Shown here: positions 9,360 to 17,479 of the stretch, piece by piece
Layout: the number at the start of each line of letters is the position of its first letter
Position numbering within the stretch: position 1 is the first letter of the stretch
From: Chryseobacterium sp.
Lineage (GTDB): Bacteria; Bacteroidota; Bacteroidia; Flavobacteriales; Weeksellaceae
Assembly: GCA_003248755.1 (NCBI GenBank)
Contig: QFQW01000048.1
Span: forward strand, 1 to 27,154
DNA: 27,154 nucleotides
Reading direction: 5' to 3'
Program-made: the position numbers and the translations under genes
Notes under the pieces: model-generated
Database searches by the model: none
Told to the model about the DNA's origin: nothing
Seen by the model: the letters and a program-made list of their open reading frames with translations, nothing else

Positions 9360-11642
9360 CTATTTCTTATCTTTAGTCTGTGCATCCAAAACAGCAATCG
9401 TTGCAAGATTTACAATTTCATCTACGCTGGATCTCATCTGTAAAACATGGACAGGCTTATCTAATCCCATCAAAATAGGGCCAATAGTTTGTGCAGCTTT
9501 CATTCCTCGGATAATCTTATAAGACAAGTTAGCACTTTCAAGATTTGGGAAAATCAGAACATTGGCAGGATTGGTTCCCAATTTTGAGAATGGGTAGTCT
9601 GCCAAGTGATCACTATTCAGAGCAAAATCAGGCTGAATTTCCCCATCTACAATCATTTTTGGATATTTCTCGTGAAGAATCTTCACAGCAGCGGCCACTT
9701 TTTTAGAAGTATCTGCTTTTGCTGAGAAATTTTCAAATCCTAACATGGCTACTCTCGGCTCAATAGCGAAAGATTTAACTGTAAATTCTGCCATTCTTGC
9801 AATTTCCACAAGATCTTCCACAGAAGGATTTTTGTTAATAGACGTGTCAGCAAAGAACAATGGTTTTTTTTCTGTCAGGATCATCATCATTGCCGCTACT
9901 TTATTAACGCCGGGTTTTTTATCTATGATTTCTAAAATCGGTTTCAGAACTGATGCATAGCTTTTGGAAAAGCCTACAATCAAAGCATCAGTATCACCAT
10001 GCTCAAGCATCAATGGTGCAAAATAATCACGTTGTCTTACGTAACGTTTTGCTTTATATTCGTTGATTCCCTTTCTATTGCGTTTGTCCCAAAGTGTCTT
10101 TCGATATTTTTTTCGGGTTTCTTTTTGCTCATGGTCATTTGGGTCGATGATTGGAATATCAAGAGTAATTCCGTATTCCTCCATTTTTTGTTGAATCAAC
10201 TCTTTACTACCTAATAAACTAGGATAAGCGATTCCTTCTTCTTGCAGAATTTGAGCCGCTTTCAAAATATTATACTCTTCACCGTTTCCAAGCGTAACTC
10301 TCTTCGGGTTTGCTTTTGCACGGTTTTGCATCATTCTTACGAGTTTCTCATCGCGTCCCATCCTGTCAAGAAGCTGATTCTCGTATTCCTCAAAATTTTC
10401 AATCGCTTTTCCGGCAATCCCACTTTCCATAGCAGCTTTTGCAACTGCAATAGAAACTTTGGTAATCAATCTGTTATCGAAGGGTTTTGGAATAAAATAT
10501 TCTTTCCCGAAGCTGATATCTCTAACATTATAAGCTAATTTTACCATTTCCGGAACTGGCTCTTTTGCAATTTCTGCCAAAGCGTGAACCGCAGCCAATT
10601 TCATAGCTTCATTAATTCCTCTCGCCTGAACATCCAAAGCTCCTCTAAATATATAAGGAAAACCAAGAACATTATTTACCTGATTAGGATAATCGCTTCG
10701 TCCGGTTGCCATTATCACGTCTTCTCTAGTTGCTATTGCCAAATCATAACTGATTTCCGGGTCCGGATTTGCCAATGCAAAAACAATTGGGTCTTTTGCC
10801 ATAGAAAGCAACATCTCTGGTGACATTACATTTCCTTTTGACAAGCCAACGAAAACATCAGAACCCTTCACCGCATCTTCCAAAGTTGAAATATCAGTCT
10901 GAGCAATGAAGTCTAACTTTTCAGGGGTCAGATTTTCTCTTTTATGATTGATGACCCCTTTGCTGTCACACATCAAAATATTTTTCGGATTAAGTCCAAG
11001 CGAAATATATAATTTCGCACAAGCGATTGCGGCTGCTCCTGCTCCATTAATCACCATTTTCACTTCATCGATTTTCTTTCCTGTAATTTCCATACAGTTA
11101 ATCAAAGCCGCGGCAGAGATAATCGCAGTTCCGTGTTGGTCATCGTGCATCAACGGAATATCCAATTCTTCTTTCAGTCTTTGTTCTATGTAGAAAGCTT
11201 CCGGAGCTTTGATATCTTCCAGATTGATTCCTCCGAAAGTTGGTGCAATGGCTTTTACCGTTTCGATGAATTTATCCGGGTCTTTTTCGTTGATCTCGAT
11301 ATCAAAAACATTGATTCCTGCGAAAATTTTGAAAAGCAAACCTTTTCCTTCCATTACCGGCTTTGAAGCTTCGGGACCGATGTCACCTAATCCTAAAACA
11401 GCAGTTCCATTGGAAATTACTGCAACCAAATTCCCTTTTGAAGTATATTCGTAAACGCTTTGCGGATCATCGTGGATTGCCATACAAGGTACAGCAACTC
11501 CCGGCGAATAGGCCAAAGACAAATCTCTTTGAGATGAGTGCGGTTTGGAAGGTATAACTTCGATTTTACCTTTCGGTTCCTGACGGTGGTAATCTAAAGC
11601 AGCTTTATCAAAAGCATTTTGGTCTCTTGAATTTTTTGACAT
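9360..11642 (-). CDS. maeB: NADP-dependent malic enzyme with C-terminal phosphotransacetylase-like domain
   Basis: This enzyme oxidatively decarboxylates malate to pyruvate, making NAD(P)H for biosynthesis. The bacterial MaeB layout is clear: a malic enzyme N-terminal domain with L-A-Y-S-P-G-V-A-V-P-C (about residues 43-53) and D-D-Q-H-G-T-A-I, a Rossmann dinucleotide site (G-A-G-A-A-A-I-A-C), and, from about residue 435, a phosphate acetyl/butyryltransferase-like domain that in this family is regulatory. I chose ATG at 11640-11642 (760 residues). An upstream in-frame GTG at 11687 would add 15 residues that look non-conserved, while M-S-K-N-S-R-D-x-N-A-F-D is the form I expect. Cofactor choice (NADP or NAD) cannot be settled by eye. 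A palindromic repeat element lies upstream. Confidence 0.94.
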   Translation of the reverse strand: MSKNSRDQNAFDKAALDYHRQEPKGKIEVIPSKPHSSQRDLSLAYSPGVAVPCMAIHDDPQSVYEYTSKGNLVAVISNGTAVLGLGDIGPEASKPVMEGKGLLFKIFAGINVFDIEINEKDPDKFIETVKAIAPTFGGINLEDIKAPEAFYIEQRLKEELDIPLMHDDQHGTAIISAAALINCMEITGKKIDEVKMVINGAGAAAIACAKLYISLGLNPKNILMCDSKGVINHKRENLTPEKLDFIAQTDISTLEDAVKGSDVFVGLSKGNVMSPEMLLSMAKDPIVFALANPDPEISYDLAIATREDVIMATGRSDYPNQVNNVLGFPYIFRGALDVQARGINEAMKLAAVHALAEIAKEPVPEMVKLAYNVRDISFGKEYFIPKPFDNRLITKVSIAVAKAAMESGIAGKAIENFEEYENQLLDRMGRDEKLVRMMQNRAKANPKRVTLGNGEEYNILKAAQILQEEGIAYPSLLGSKELIQQKMEEYGITLDIPIIDPNDHEQKETRKKYRKTLWDKRNRKGINEYKAKRYVRQRDYFAPLMLEHGDTDALIVGFSKSYASVLKPILEIIDKKPGVNKVAAMMMILTEKKPLFFADTSINKNPSVEDLVEIARMAEFTVKSFAIEPRVAMLGFENFSAKADTSKKVAAAVKILHEKYPKMIVDGEIQPDFALNSDHLADYPFSKLGTNPANVLIFPNLESANLSYKIIRGMKAAQTIGPILMGLDKPVHVLQMRSSVDEIVNLATIAVLDAQTKDKK

Positions 11643-11708
11643 TGTTGAGTTTACTTTTTGTTGTGACTCTTTATGGTAAAGACTCACGGGTTTTTATTCT
11701 TAAAAATT

Positions 11709-11850
11709 GCGTAAGGGCGCAGGGCATTGTTGGAGCTCCTCGCCAAAGGCGGAGAGCGACTGCCCGAAGACCGACCCGCTTGTTTTCCTGATTTTAGATT
11801 CTACGCTTGGCTCAGAATGACAAACTCAGGAAAACAAAGGGATACGCCCA
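11709..11850. repeat. Composite palindromic intergenic repeat, Chryseobacterium type
   Basis: This 142-bp stretch is clearly GC-richer than its surroundings and fills the gap between the malic enzyme and kinase genes. It starts with GCGTAAGGG and ends with GGGATACGCCCA. It contains an imperfect palindrome (GCTCCTCGCC-AAA-GGCGGAGAGC), a perfect 12-bp inverted pair TTGTTTTCCTGA (11780-11791) / TCAGGAAAACAA (11826-11837), and, between those arms, GATTCTACGC..GCTCAGAATGAC (about 11797-11822). The inner piece resembles a dispersed REP-like unit (CATTCTGAGC..) found in many bacterial genomes. I recognise the overall design from Chryseobacterium intergenic regions; copy number here cannot be tested in one window. 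Confidence 0.6.
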
Positions 11851-11865
11851 AATACTTCTGCAAAG

Positions 11866-12726
11866 TTAAAGCTTTGGAATGATATAGTCACGATGATAAT
11901 TCACCAGACTTTCTATAGGACGCTGAACAACAGTCCCGATTTTGAAGTGGAAATCCGACGCTGCTGCTCTTAAAGAATCTTCAAAAAAATAGGCTATTGA
12001 TCCAATAAAATTGATTTCACATTCCCGGCATTCTTCGTACGGCATCACCTGAAACTCAAGGAAGTTCTTGAGTTCTTTATAAATAAAATTCTGAAAGTAC
12101 GGATGTGTTTTTCTGTCCACAATGAACCTTGTAAAATCTGCCATATAAGCATTAGCTCGTGGATTGTGATACATATTTTTGAGCAAATCGTCTATATTCA
12201 ACTGATAAATCTCAGTAAATTGCTGATGCAAATCTGCCGGTAATTTCTTCATAAAATAATGACGAACCAGTTGTTTTCCAAGTGCACTCCCACTTCCTTC
12301 ATCACCAATTAGAAATCCCAAAGAAGGCAGTTCGGTTTTAACAGTTTCCCCATCAAAATAACATGCATTGGAGCCTGTTCCCAAGATACAGACTATTGTG
12401 GGAACACCTCTATAAGCAGCGTAAGCAGCAGCCAAAAGGTCTTCTTTTACCCAAATCTGTGCGTTGGTGAAAACTTTTTGGATTTCTCGTTCAACAATTA
12501 ATCTGTTTTCCGGTGTTCCGCAACCGGAGCCGTAGAAAAATATATTCTCCAGATAATCCTGAAACTTTGCGAGTGCTTGATTTTTTTCTAATTCGGGTGC
12601 AATGAGTTCGGCTTTTATAATATTGGGGTTAAAGCCTATTGTTTCTGTTTTCAGTACTTCCGTACCATCGTTTTCCAGAATAACCCAGTCGCATTTTGTA
12701 GAACCTCCGTCAACAATAGCAATCAT
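11866..12726 (-). CDS. BadF/BadG/BcrA/BcrD-family ATPase, probable N-acetylglucosamine kinase
   Basis: This 286-residue protein belongs to the ASKHA sugar-kinase/ATPase fold. The phosphate-1 loop D-G-G-S-T-K-C-D-W is at residues 6-14, the phosphate-2 segment L-G-T-G-S-N-A at 115-121, and the G-D-E-G-S-G-S-A-L-G motif at 141-150. The last motif is characteristic of the branch that includes eukaryotic N-acetylglucosamine kinase and bacterial amino-sugar kinases. A role in salvaging GlcNAc from cell-wall or host glycans by ATP-dependent phosphorylation is therefore likely but not proven. The gene ends 16 bp after the palindromic repeat and starts 57 bp after the small gene at 12784, so these two may share a transcript. 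No BadF-type iron-sulfur cysteine pattern is evident, which argues against a 2-hydroxyacyl-CoA dehydratase activator. Confidence 0.82.
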   Translation of the reverse strand: MIAIVDGGSTKCDWVILENDGTEVLKTETIGFNPNIIKAELIAPELEKNQALAKFQDYLENIFFYGSGCGTPENRLIVEREIQKVFTNAQIWVKEDLLAAAYAAYRGVPTIVCILGTGSNACYFDGETVKTELPSLGFLIGDEGSGSALGKQLVRHYFMKKLPADLHQQFTEIYQLNIDDLLKNMYHNPRANAYMADFTRFIVDRKTHPYFQNFIYKELKNFLEFQVMPYEECRECEINFIGSIAYFFEDSLRAAASDFHFKIGTVVQRPIESLVNYHRDYIIPKL

Positions 12727-12757
12727 ATATTAGATTTTAAAAATGCTAATGTAATGT

Positions 12758-12777
12758 TTTTTGGAGATTTTTGGAGA
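12758..12777. repeat. Tandem 10-bp duplication
   Basis: TTTTTGGAGA occurs twice in direct, gap-free tandem between the small gene and the kinase gene. It may be simple slippage. No role is evident. Confidence 0.5.
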
Positions 12778-12783
12778 TGTATT

Positions 12784-13035
12784 TTATTGACGATGTTCGT
12801 CTATCAGCCAATCTTGTATTTCGTTTTCAAGATAGGATGTTTGCAGTTTGATGGCATTGATAAAGTCATCAGGAATGCTTTCTTCAGTTTCATTACTCTC
12901 AAGATTCCACAATTCATCGGACATTGTCTCATACTCAGAATAGATTCTTTTGAATCTGGAATTGCTTTTTTCCAACTCTTCAATCTTTTTTTGCTGAGGC
13001 AAAAATTTTCTGTAAGGTCTGTTAGAATTTTTCAT
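12784..13035 (-). CDS. Small coiled-coil protein, DUF465/YdcH-like
   Basis: This is an 83-residue, highly charged, soluble protein with no signal peptide or membrane segment. The N-terminal part is basic (R6, R9, K10, K16, K17); residues 16-48 should form a helix, and residues 55-78 a second helix. The segment N-S-R-F-K-R-I-Y-S-E-Y-E-T-M-S-D-E-L (25-42) resembles the first helix of the DUF465/YdcH family (pattern N-x-R-F-x-R-L-x-x-x-Y-x-x-L-x-x-E-I), and the following short linker and second helix also fit that hairpin. The biochemical function of that family is unknown. The ATG at 13033-13035 is the natural start. The gene reads toward the kinase gene with a 57-bp gap. The family link is by pattern only. 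Confidence 0.6.
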   Translation of the reverse strand: MKNSNRPYRKFLPQQKKIEELEKSNSRFKRIYSEYETMSDELWNLESNETEESIPDDFINAIKLQTSYLENEIQDWLIDEHRQ

Positions 13036-13088
13036 TTTAATTAGATTAATATTTGGTGATTTGGGTGTTGTGTTTAGCGAAAAAATTT

Positions 13089-13112
13089 CCTGACCAATTA
13101 ATATTAGTCAGG
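13089..13112. promoter_or_regulatory. Inverted repeat in the divergent intergenic region
   Basis: CCTGAC and GTCAGG form a 6-bp stem that continues as AAT/ATT after one mismatch. It lies between the divergent small gene (start 13035) and gtrA-like gene (start 13298). It could be an operator or a structured leader of the leftward transcript. No T-run follows in either direction. Confidence 0.25.
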
Positions 13113-13281
13113 CTAATTCTACTTTTATTATAAATTATTTACGTTATTTTCAATAAGAAAACCTTTACACAAACAATTTTACAATCAAATCTCACTTTCT
13201 TTTACAATAAAATAAATGTAGTAATATTTCTAATACGAAAAAATTATTTAACGATTATTTTAAAACATTTAACAAATCGTA

Positions 13282-13289
13282 TAAATTTG
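13282..13289 (+). promoter_or_regulatory. Promoter -7 box of the GtrA-like gene
   Basis: TAAATTTG matches TAnnTTTG exactly and ends only 8 bp before the ATG at 13298. Transcription would start roughly at 13295, leaving almost no leader. I see no clear TTG at the expected -33 position. Confidence 0.45.
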
Positions 13290-13297
13290 CAAACGAA

Positions 13298-13756
13298 ATG
13301 AAACAATTAATTCTACGTCAGAAGCAAGTTATATTCTTCATCATTGCTGGAGGACTAAGTGCAATTATAGAAATCGGCAGCTTCAAGCTGTTGAGCGTTT
13401 ATCTTCCAAAACTGTTGCATTGGGAATACAATCTGTATGGAATTAAGTATCCTTTCAGCAACATCCTTTCCACAAGTTGCGGAATCATCACTAATTATTT
13501 TTTGAGCATCTGGTTTGTTTTTGAAAGAGGTAAACATTCTAAGAAAAAAGAGTTTGCTTACTTCATTCTAGTTTCTGTGGTTTCTACTTTTATAAGTCTC
13601 GTAATGTTCCAGATTCTCTATCATTTTGTTTTCAAAGATGTGATAGATTTGGGCGTCTATGTTGTTTCGCAAGAAATGATGAGTAAGATTGCCGCAATTC
13701 TTTTGGTATCGATGCTCAATTATTCTATTAAGAAAAAAGTTATTTTTAACGGATAA
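13298..13756 (+). CDS. GtrA-like family membrane protein
   Basis: The product is a 152-residue integral membrane protein with four hydrophobic segments (about residues 10-35, 52-75, 86-110 and 126-142), the GtrA/DPMS architecture. Founding members are thought to flip lipid-linked sugars across the inner membrane for glycosylation of O-antigen or teichoic acid. The family's C-terminal pattern, an Asn followed by aromatic and basic residues (N-Y-S-I-K-K-K-V-I-F, 141-150), is present. No glycosyltransferase lies next to it; instead the downstream neighbour, 41 bp away, is a PlsC-type acyltransferase, with which it may be co-transcribed. The substrate cannot be inferred. Confidence 0.85.
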   Translation: MKQLILRQKQVIFFIIAGGLSAIIEIGSFKLLSVYLPKLLHWEYNLYGIKYPFSNILSTSCGIITNYFLSIWFVFERGKHSKKKEFAYFILVSVVSTFISLVMFQILYHFVFKDVIDLGVYVVSQEMMSKIAAILLVSMLNYSIKKKVIFNG

Positions 13757-13797
13757 AAACTTATTTTTGGTCTTAATTAAATTTTTTATAAATATTA

Positions 13798-14520
13798 ATG
13801 AGGACAATTTTGGTGTATGTTTGGCGATTCTGGATGGTGATTCTTGGCACTGTTCTCACCCTTATATTTTTTTTTCCTGTCTATATCTTGTCTTTTCGAA
13901 AAGAGCATTATAAATATTGTTATTTCTTTATTCGTCTTTGGGCAATCGGAATGTTTTACGGAATGGGATTCCGATATAAAATGATTAACAAAGCGAATAA
14001 AAAAATCGACCCGAATCAGCCTTATGTTATCATTTCCAACCACACTTCTATTATGGATGTGATGTTACCCTGCATTCTGTTTCCTAATCATCCGCTTTGT
14101 TACGTTGGAAAAAAAGAGATTGAAAAGATCCCGATCTTCGGGACGGTTTATAAAAGAGTCTGTGTAATGGTTGACAGAACGAGCGCAAGAAGTCGTGCCG
14201 ATGTTTACAGACGGTGTGCGGAAAGAATGCAGCAAGGACAGAGCGTAGTTATTTTTCCGGAAGGTGGAGTTCCCGATGATACGAGTGTAATTCTTGACCA
14301 ATTTAAAGATGGTGCTTTTATTCTCGCAACAAAACATCAATTCCCAATTGCAGTTTTTACTTTTAAAGGACTGAAAGAAATGTTTCCTTTTGATAATTCT
14401 AAAGGTCACCCCGGTATTGTAAAAGTTTTTTTCAATGATGTATTACAACCAGATTCTACTTTGAAGGAATTGAAAGAGAAAGCTTATGAAGAAATATCAA
14501 TGTCTCTAAGTGAGAAATAA
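13798..14520 (+). CDS. 1-acyl-sn-glycerol-3-phosphate acyltransferase (PlsC family)
   Basis: PlsC-type enzymes transfer an acyl chain to lysophosphatidic acid at the inner membrane, making phosphatidic acid for phospholipid synthesis. This 240-residue protein has an N-terminal membrane anchor (about residues 10-31). The catalytic block N-H-T-S-I-M-D (81-87; H82 and D87 form the HX4D pair) is intact. So are block II (around 118-127, V-Y-K-R-V-C-V-M-V-D-R), block III F-P-E-G-G (153-157) and block IV P-I-A-V-F (183-187). Paralogues acting on ornithine lipids or other lysolipids share these motifs, so the exact acceptor is uncertain. It starts 41 bp after the GtrA-like gene. Confidence 0.88.
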   Translation: MRTILVYVWRFWMVILGTVLTLIFFFPVYILSFRKEHYKYCYFFIRLWAIGMFYGMGFRYKMINKANKKIDPNQPYVIISNHTSIMDVMLPCILFPNHPLCYVGKKEIEKIPIFGTVYKRVCVMVDRTSARSRADVYRRCAERMQQGQSVVIFPEGGVPDDTSVILDQFKDGAFILATKHQFPIAVFTFKGLKEMFPFDNSKGHPGIVKVFFNDVLQPDSTLKELKEKAYEEISMSLSEK

Positions 14521-14526
14521 AAATAA

Positions 14527-14560
14527 TTGTAAATAAAATAAGAGTTTTTACTTACATTTG
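14527..14560 (+). promoter_or_regulatory. Promoter of the sugar transporter gene
   Basis: TTG at 14527-14529 and TACATTTG at 14553-14560 fit the Bacteroidota promoter pattern, with a 23-bp spacer at the long end of the usual range. The leader to the ATG at 14599 would be about 30 nt. Confidence 0.5.
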
Positions 14561-14598
14561 TTTTTAAATATTAACCTTAAATTAACAAACAATTAATA

Positions 14599-16047
14599 AT
14601 GGAATCACAAAAAACCAATTGGGCACAGTTTATTCCGCTTGTGACCGTTTTTTTCTTCTGGGGATTTGTCGCTGCTAGTAACGACATCTTAATACCAGTA
14701 TTCAAAAAAGCCTTTGATTTGACACAAGGTCAAAGTCAACTTGTATCAGTAGCTTTTTATATTGCTTACACTGTAGGTTCCATCATTTACATGCTGATAT
14801 CTTTGGCCATCGGAAAAGATTTAGTCAACAAAATTGGTTATAAAAATGGGTTAGCTTTAGGCTTAGCGATATCTGCATTAGGAACTTTATTGTTCTATCC
14901 TGCAGCCAATCTGCATTCGTTTCCATTGATGTTATCTGGATTATTCATTGTGGCTTTAGGATTTTCATTACAACAAACTGTTGCTAATCCACTGGCGATT
15001 GCACTTGGTCCGGTAAAAACGGGTTCTCAAAGATTAACATTAGCCGGGGGAATCAACAACCTTGGAACTACAATTGGTCCTTTGATTGTGAGTTTTGCGA
15101 TATTCGGTTCAGCAGCTTCTGAGAATACAGAAATGAGCATCGAAAGTGTGAAAATTCCTTATTTGGTTTTAGGCGTAGCATTCTTAGCTGTTGCTATTTT
15201 GCTTAAATTATCGTCTTTACCGGAACATCCGGAAACCATCGAAGAAGCTGTAAAAGAAGAAGGGACTGTAAGAAGTTCTGCTTTGAAGTATCCTCAATTA
15301 TTATTGGGAATGTTAGCGATTTTCATCTATGTTGGTGTAGAAGTTTCGACAGCGAGCAACCTACCTGCTTATATGGAATCTATTGTAAATTCTGAAACCG
15401 GCGTATTTTACACTTTGCAAGAAATTTCCCCTTACATTTCTCTATATTGGGCAAGTTTGATGATTGGTCGTTGGACAGGAGCTGTTGAGGCTTTTACAGA
15501 CAATATGAATTTGCAAAAAGTATTGAGATTTTTAGCACCCTATTTAGCATTCGGGGTTTTCCTTTTGGTTAATGCTATTGCAAAACATGATTTGACACCT
15601 TTTTACGTTTATGGATTAATTATTCTAGTATTGATTGCTGCTGATATGGCGAGTAAAGGAAATCCCGCAAGAATGTTATTGATATTCTCAGCCTTAGGGA
15701 TTATTGCCACAGGAATTGGCATGTTTACCGATGGAATCATTAGTATTTATGCTTTTACAAGTGTTGGACTATTCTGTAGTACGCTTTGGCCATGCATCTT
15801 TACTTTAGCAGTAAGTGGTTTAGGAAAACACACCAGCCAAGGAAGTAGTTTCCTTATAATGATGATTATGGGGGGCGGAATCGTAAGTTGGCTACAAGGA
15901 GTTGTTTCCGAAAGTATTGGTATTCAAAACAGTTATATTGTAGGTATTTTATGTTTTGCTTATCTTGCATTCTATGCTTGGAAAGTAAGTGGAATACTTA
16001 AGGGCCAAGGTATTAGTTTTGATAAAAAAATATCCAGTGGACATTAA
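14599..16047 (+). CDS. MFS sugar transporter, FucP (fucose/glucose/galactose:H+ symporter) family
   Basis: This is a 482-residue major facilitator of the inner membrane with about twelve hydrophobic segments. The N-terminus (F-F-F-W-G-F-V-A-A-S-N-D-I-L-I-P) matches the FucP/GluP branch pattern in which an aromatic-Gly segment precedes an Asn-Asp/Glu pair in helix 1. The segment Q-Q-T-V-A-N-P and the following A-G-G-I-N-N-L-G-T-T-I-G-P are further hallmarks. Likely role: proton-coupled uptake of a hexose or deoxyhexose. The sugar cannot be read from sequence. The protein is somewhat longer than E. coli FucP (about 440), mainly through a loop near residues 205-230. An own promoter precedes it. 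The downstream DUF3810 gene overlaps its 3' end. Confidence 0.88.
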   Translation: MESQKTNWAQFIPLVTVFFFWGFVAASNDILIPVFKKAFDLTQGQSQLVSVAFYIAYTVGSIIYMLISLAIGKDLVNKIGYKNGLALGLAISALGTLLFYPAANLHSFPLMLSGLFIVALGFSLQQTVANPLAIALGPVKTGSQRLTLAGGINNLGTTIGPLIVSFAIFGSAASENTEMSIESVKIPYLVLGVAFLAVAILLKLSSLPEHPETIEEAVKEEGTVRSSALKYPQLLLGMLAIFIYVGVEVSTASNLPAYMESIVNSETGVFYTLQEISPYISLYWASLMIGRWTGAVEAFTDNMNLQKVLRFLAPYLAFGVFLLVNAIAKHDLTPFYVYGLIILVLIAADMASKGNPARMLLIFSALGIIATGIGMFTDGIISIYAFTSVGLFCSTLWPCIFTLAVSGLGKHTSQGSSFLIMMIMGGGIVSWLQGVVSESIGIQNSYIVGILCFAYLAFYAWKVSGILKGQGISFDKKISSGH

Positions 16048-17089
16048 AAAAAATATCTTTATCAAAAATAAACTTTGGGCAATCATTCTGGTTGCCCAAT
16101 TTTTATTGTTTTATGTGTTATCAAAATTTGAATTTGCAATTGATTTTTTTGCAAAACTATATGAATGGAAAAAAGATTTTCATGTAGCTTTATTTTCAAA
16201 ACTTGATTTTTCCGTTGGTGATTTTATTTATATTCTGATAATTGTTATTTCGTTGATTTCAATTTATAAGCTGATTAGATTTAAAAAAGTTAAAACTCTT
16301 CGGAATGTATTTATATTTCTAAATGTGTCTTATTTTATTTATCAATGCTTTTGGGGAATGCTTTATTTCCAAACTCCGATTATTGAGAAATTAGAAAAGA
16401 AAAAAATCAATAATGAAAATCTCAAACAACTAACATTAAGATATCTTGAACTTTCTAAAGAAACCAGAGAAAAAACTTCTGAAGATGAAAATGGTGTTTT
16501 TAGAATTAAAAATCTTGATGAAATAAAACTTGAAATTTTAAAACAACAACAGTTTATATCAAAAGACATCAATTCTAAGAAAGCCATTAATGTTTTAGCC
16601 GTAAAACCGAGTTTATTTAATTCATTAATGAATTACACCGGTATTCTTGGGTATTATAATCCTTTTACTGCAGAGTCACAATTCAATCCAAATATACCCT
16701 CAACTCAGTTACCTTTTACGCTCGCTCACGAGATGTCTCATCAGCTTGGCTATGCGAGGGAACAAGAAGCAAGTTTTATTGCTTATATATGCTCAAAAAA
16801 CTCCAATAATATAGATTTGCAATATAGCAACCAGCTATATGTTTTAAAGAGCTTATTAAGGAACTTATCAAAGTCGGATTTGGCTTTTGTTAAACATGTA
16901 ATTAATCAATTCTCTGTTAAGATGAAAAGAGACAGGAATTATGAAATTAGCTTTTTGAAAAATAATGAAGGGGTAATAAGTGATTTTTTTGGTGTTACAA
17001 ACGACCTGTTTTTAAAATCCAACCAGCAAGATGGGCGAATCACTTACTCGTATTTCATCAATCTATTAATAAGTTACGAACTAAAATAA
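16037..17089 (+). CDS. DUF3810 family membrane protein with HExxH motif
   Basis: This is a probable inner-membrane protein of the DUF3810 family, common in Bacteroidota and of unknown function. It has hydrophobic segments near the N-terminus (about residues 14-28, 62-77, 92-108) followed by a soluble domain. In that domain the sequence L-A-H-E-M-S-H-Q-L-G-Y-A-R-E-Q-E-A-S-F contains an HExxH zinc-metallopeptidase motif with a downstream glutamate as a possible third ligand. This suggests a membrane-bound metallopeptidase, not demonstrated. The start is uncertain: the frame is open from GTG 15989 (366 residues, 59-bp overlap with the transporter), with TTG 16019 and GTG 16037 as alternatives. 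I prefer 16037 (350 residues) because it leaves only an 11-bp overlap. Translational coupling to the transporter is likely. Confidence 0.75.
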   Translation: MDIKKNIFIKNKLWAIILVAQFLLFYVLSKFEFAIDFFAKLYEWKKDFHVALFSKLDFSVGDFIYILIIVISLISIYKLIRFKKVKTLRNVFIFLNVSYFIYQCFWGMLYFQTPIIEKLEKKKINNENLKQLTLRYLELSKETREKTSEDENGVFRIKNLDEIKLEILKQQQFISKDINSKKAINVLAVKPSLFNSLMNYTGILGYYNPFTAESQFNPNIPSTQLPFTLAHEMSHQLGYAREQEASFIAYICSKNSNNIDLQYSNQLYVLKSLLRNLSKSDLAFVKHVINQFSVKMKRDRNYEISFLKNNEGVISDFFGVTNDLFLKSNQQDGRITYSYFINLLISYELK

Positions 17090-17092
17090 AAA

Positions 17093-17116
17093 AGAATCGT
17101 ACAAGAGTACGATTCT
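17093..17116. terminator. Perfect hairpin after the DUF3810 gene
   Basis: AGAATCGTAC and GTACGATTCT form a perfect 10-bp stem with a 4-nt loop, starting 4 bp after the DUF3810 stop. On the plus strand an A-run follows instead of a T-run; on the minus strand the stem is followed by TTTTTTATTTT. It therefore looks like a terminator for leftward transcription, although its position suits the rightward gene. It may work in both directions. Confidence 0.5.
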
Positions 17117-17479
17117 AAAAACACAAATGATGAAAAAAAATTTATTGCTCCTGAGTGATTGTCTCAAAAGCGATGTAAAAGTACAACATTTGAATTTAAC
17201 ATCCAAATATTTTTTCAAATTTTATTTCAACAAAAAATAAAATGTATTAATTATCAACCACTTAAAATTAAAAATAATTTATATTTTTGCTTCATGATGA
17301 AGCATTTAAAATAAAGCTATATTTTTTAGCGAATGATAAATAGTTAAGCGTTGTAGTATAGTTAATCTAAGATGATTTTTTCTTTACTAGATATCAAGAT
17401 AGAAAAAAGCTTCAAAACACCACTAAAAGTTACAAAAAGATGATTTCATATTTGAATCACAAAAATGGGGATCTTAAAA

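Noticed and set aside
9745..11557. Several rightward frames of 64-98 codons opposite the malic enzyme gene
   Set aside because: They are antisense shadows of a strongly conserved gene and show no domain of their own.
11642..11687. Upstream GTG start for the malic enzyme
   Set aside because: The extra 15 residues look unrelated to the family, and the ATG at 11642 gives the expected N-terminus.
13795..14043. Leftward 82-codon frame opposite the PlsC-type gene
   Set aside because: Antisense shadow of a gene with complete catalytic motifs; no independent signals.
17127..17240. Short rightward frame (under 40 codons) beginning M-M-K-K after the DUF3810 gene
   Set aside because: Too short and low in complexity; no conserved leader-peptide pattern or downstream regulated gene.
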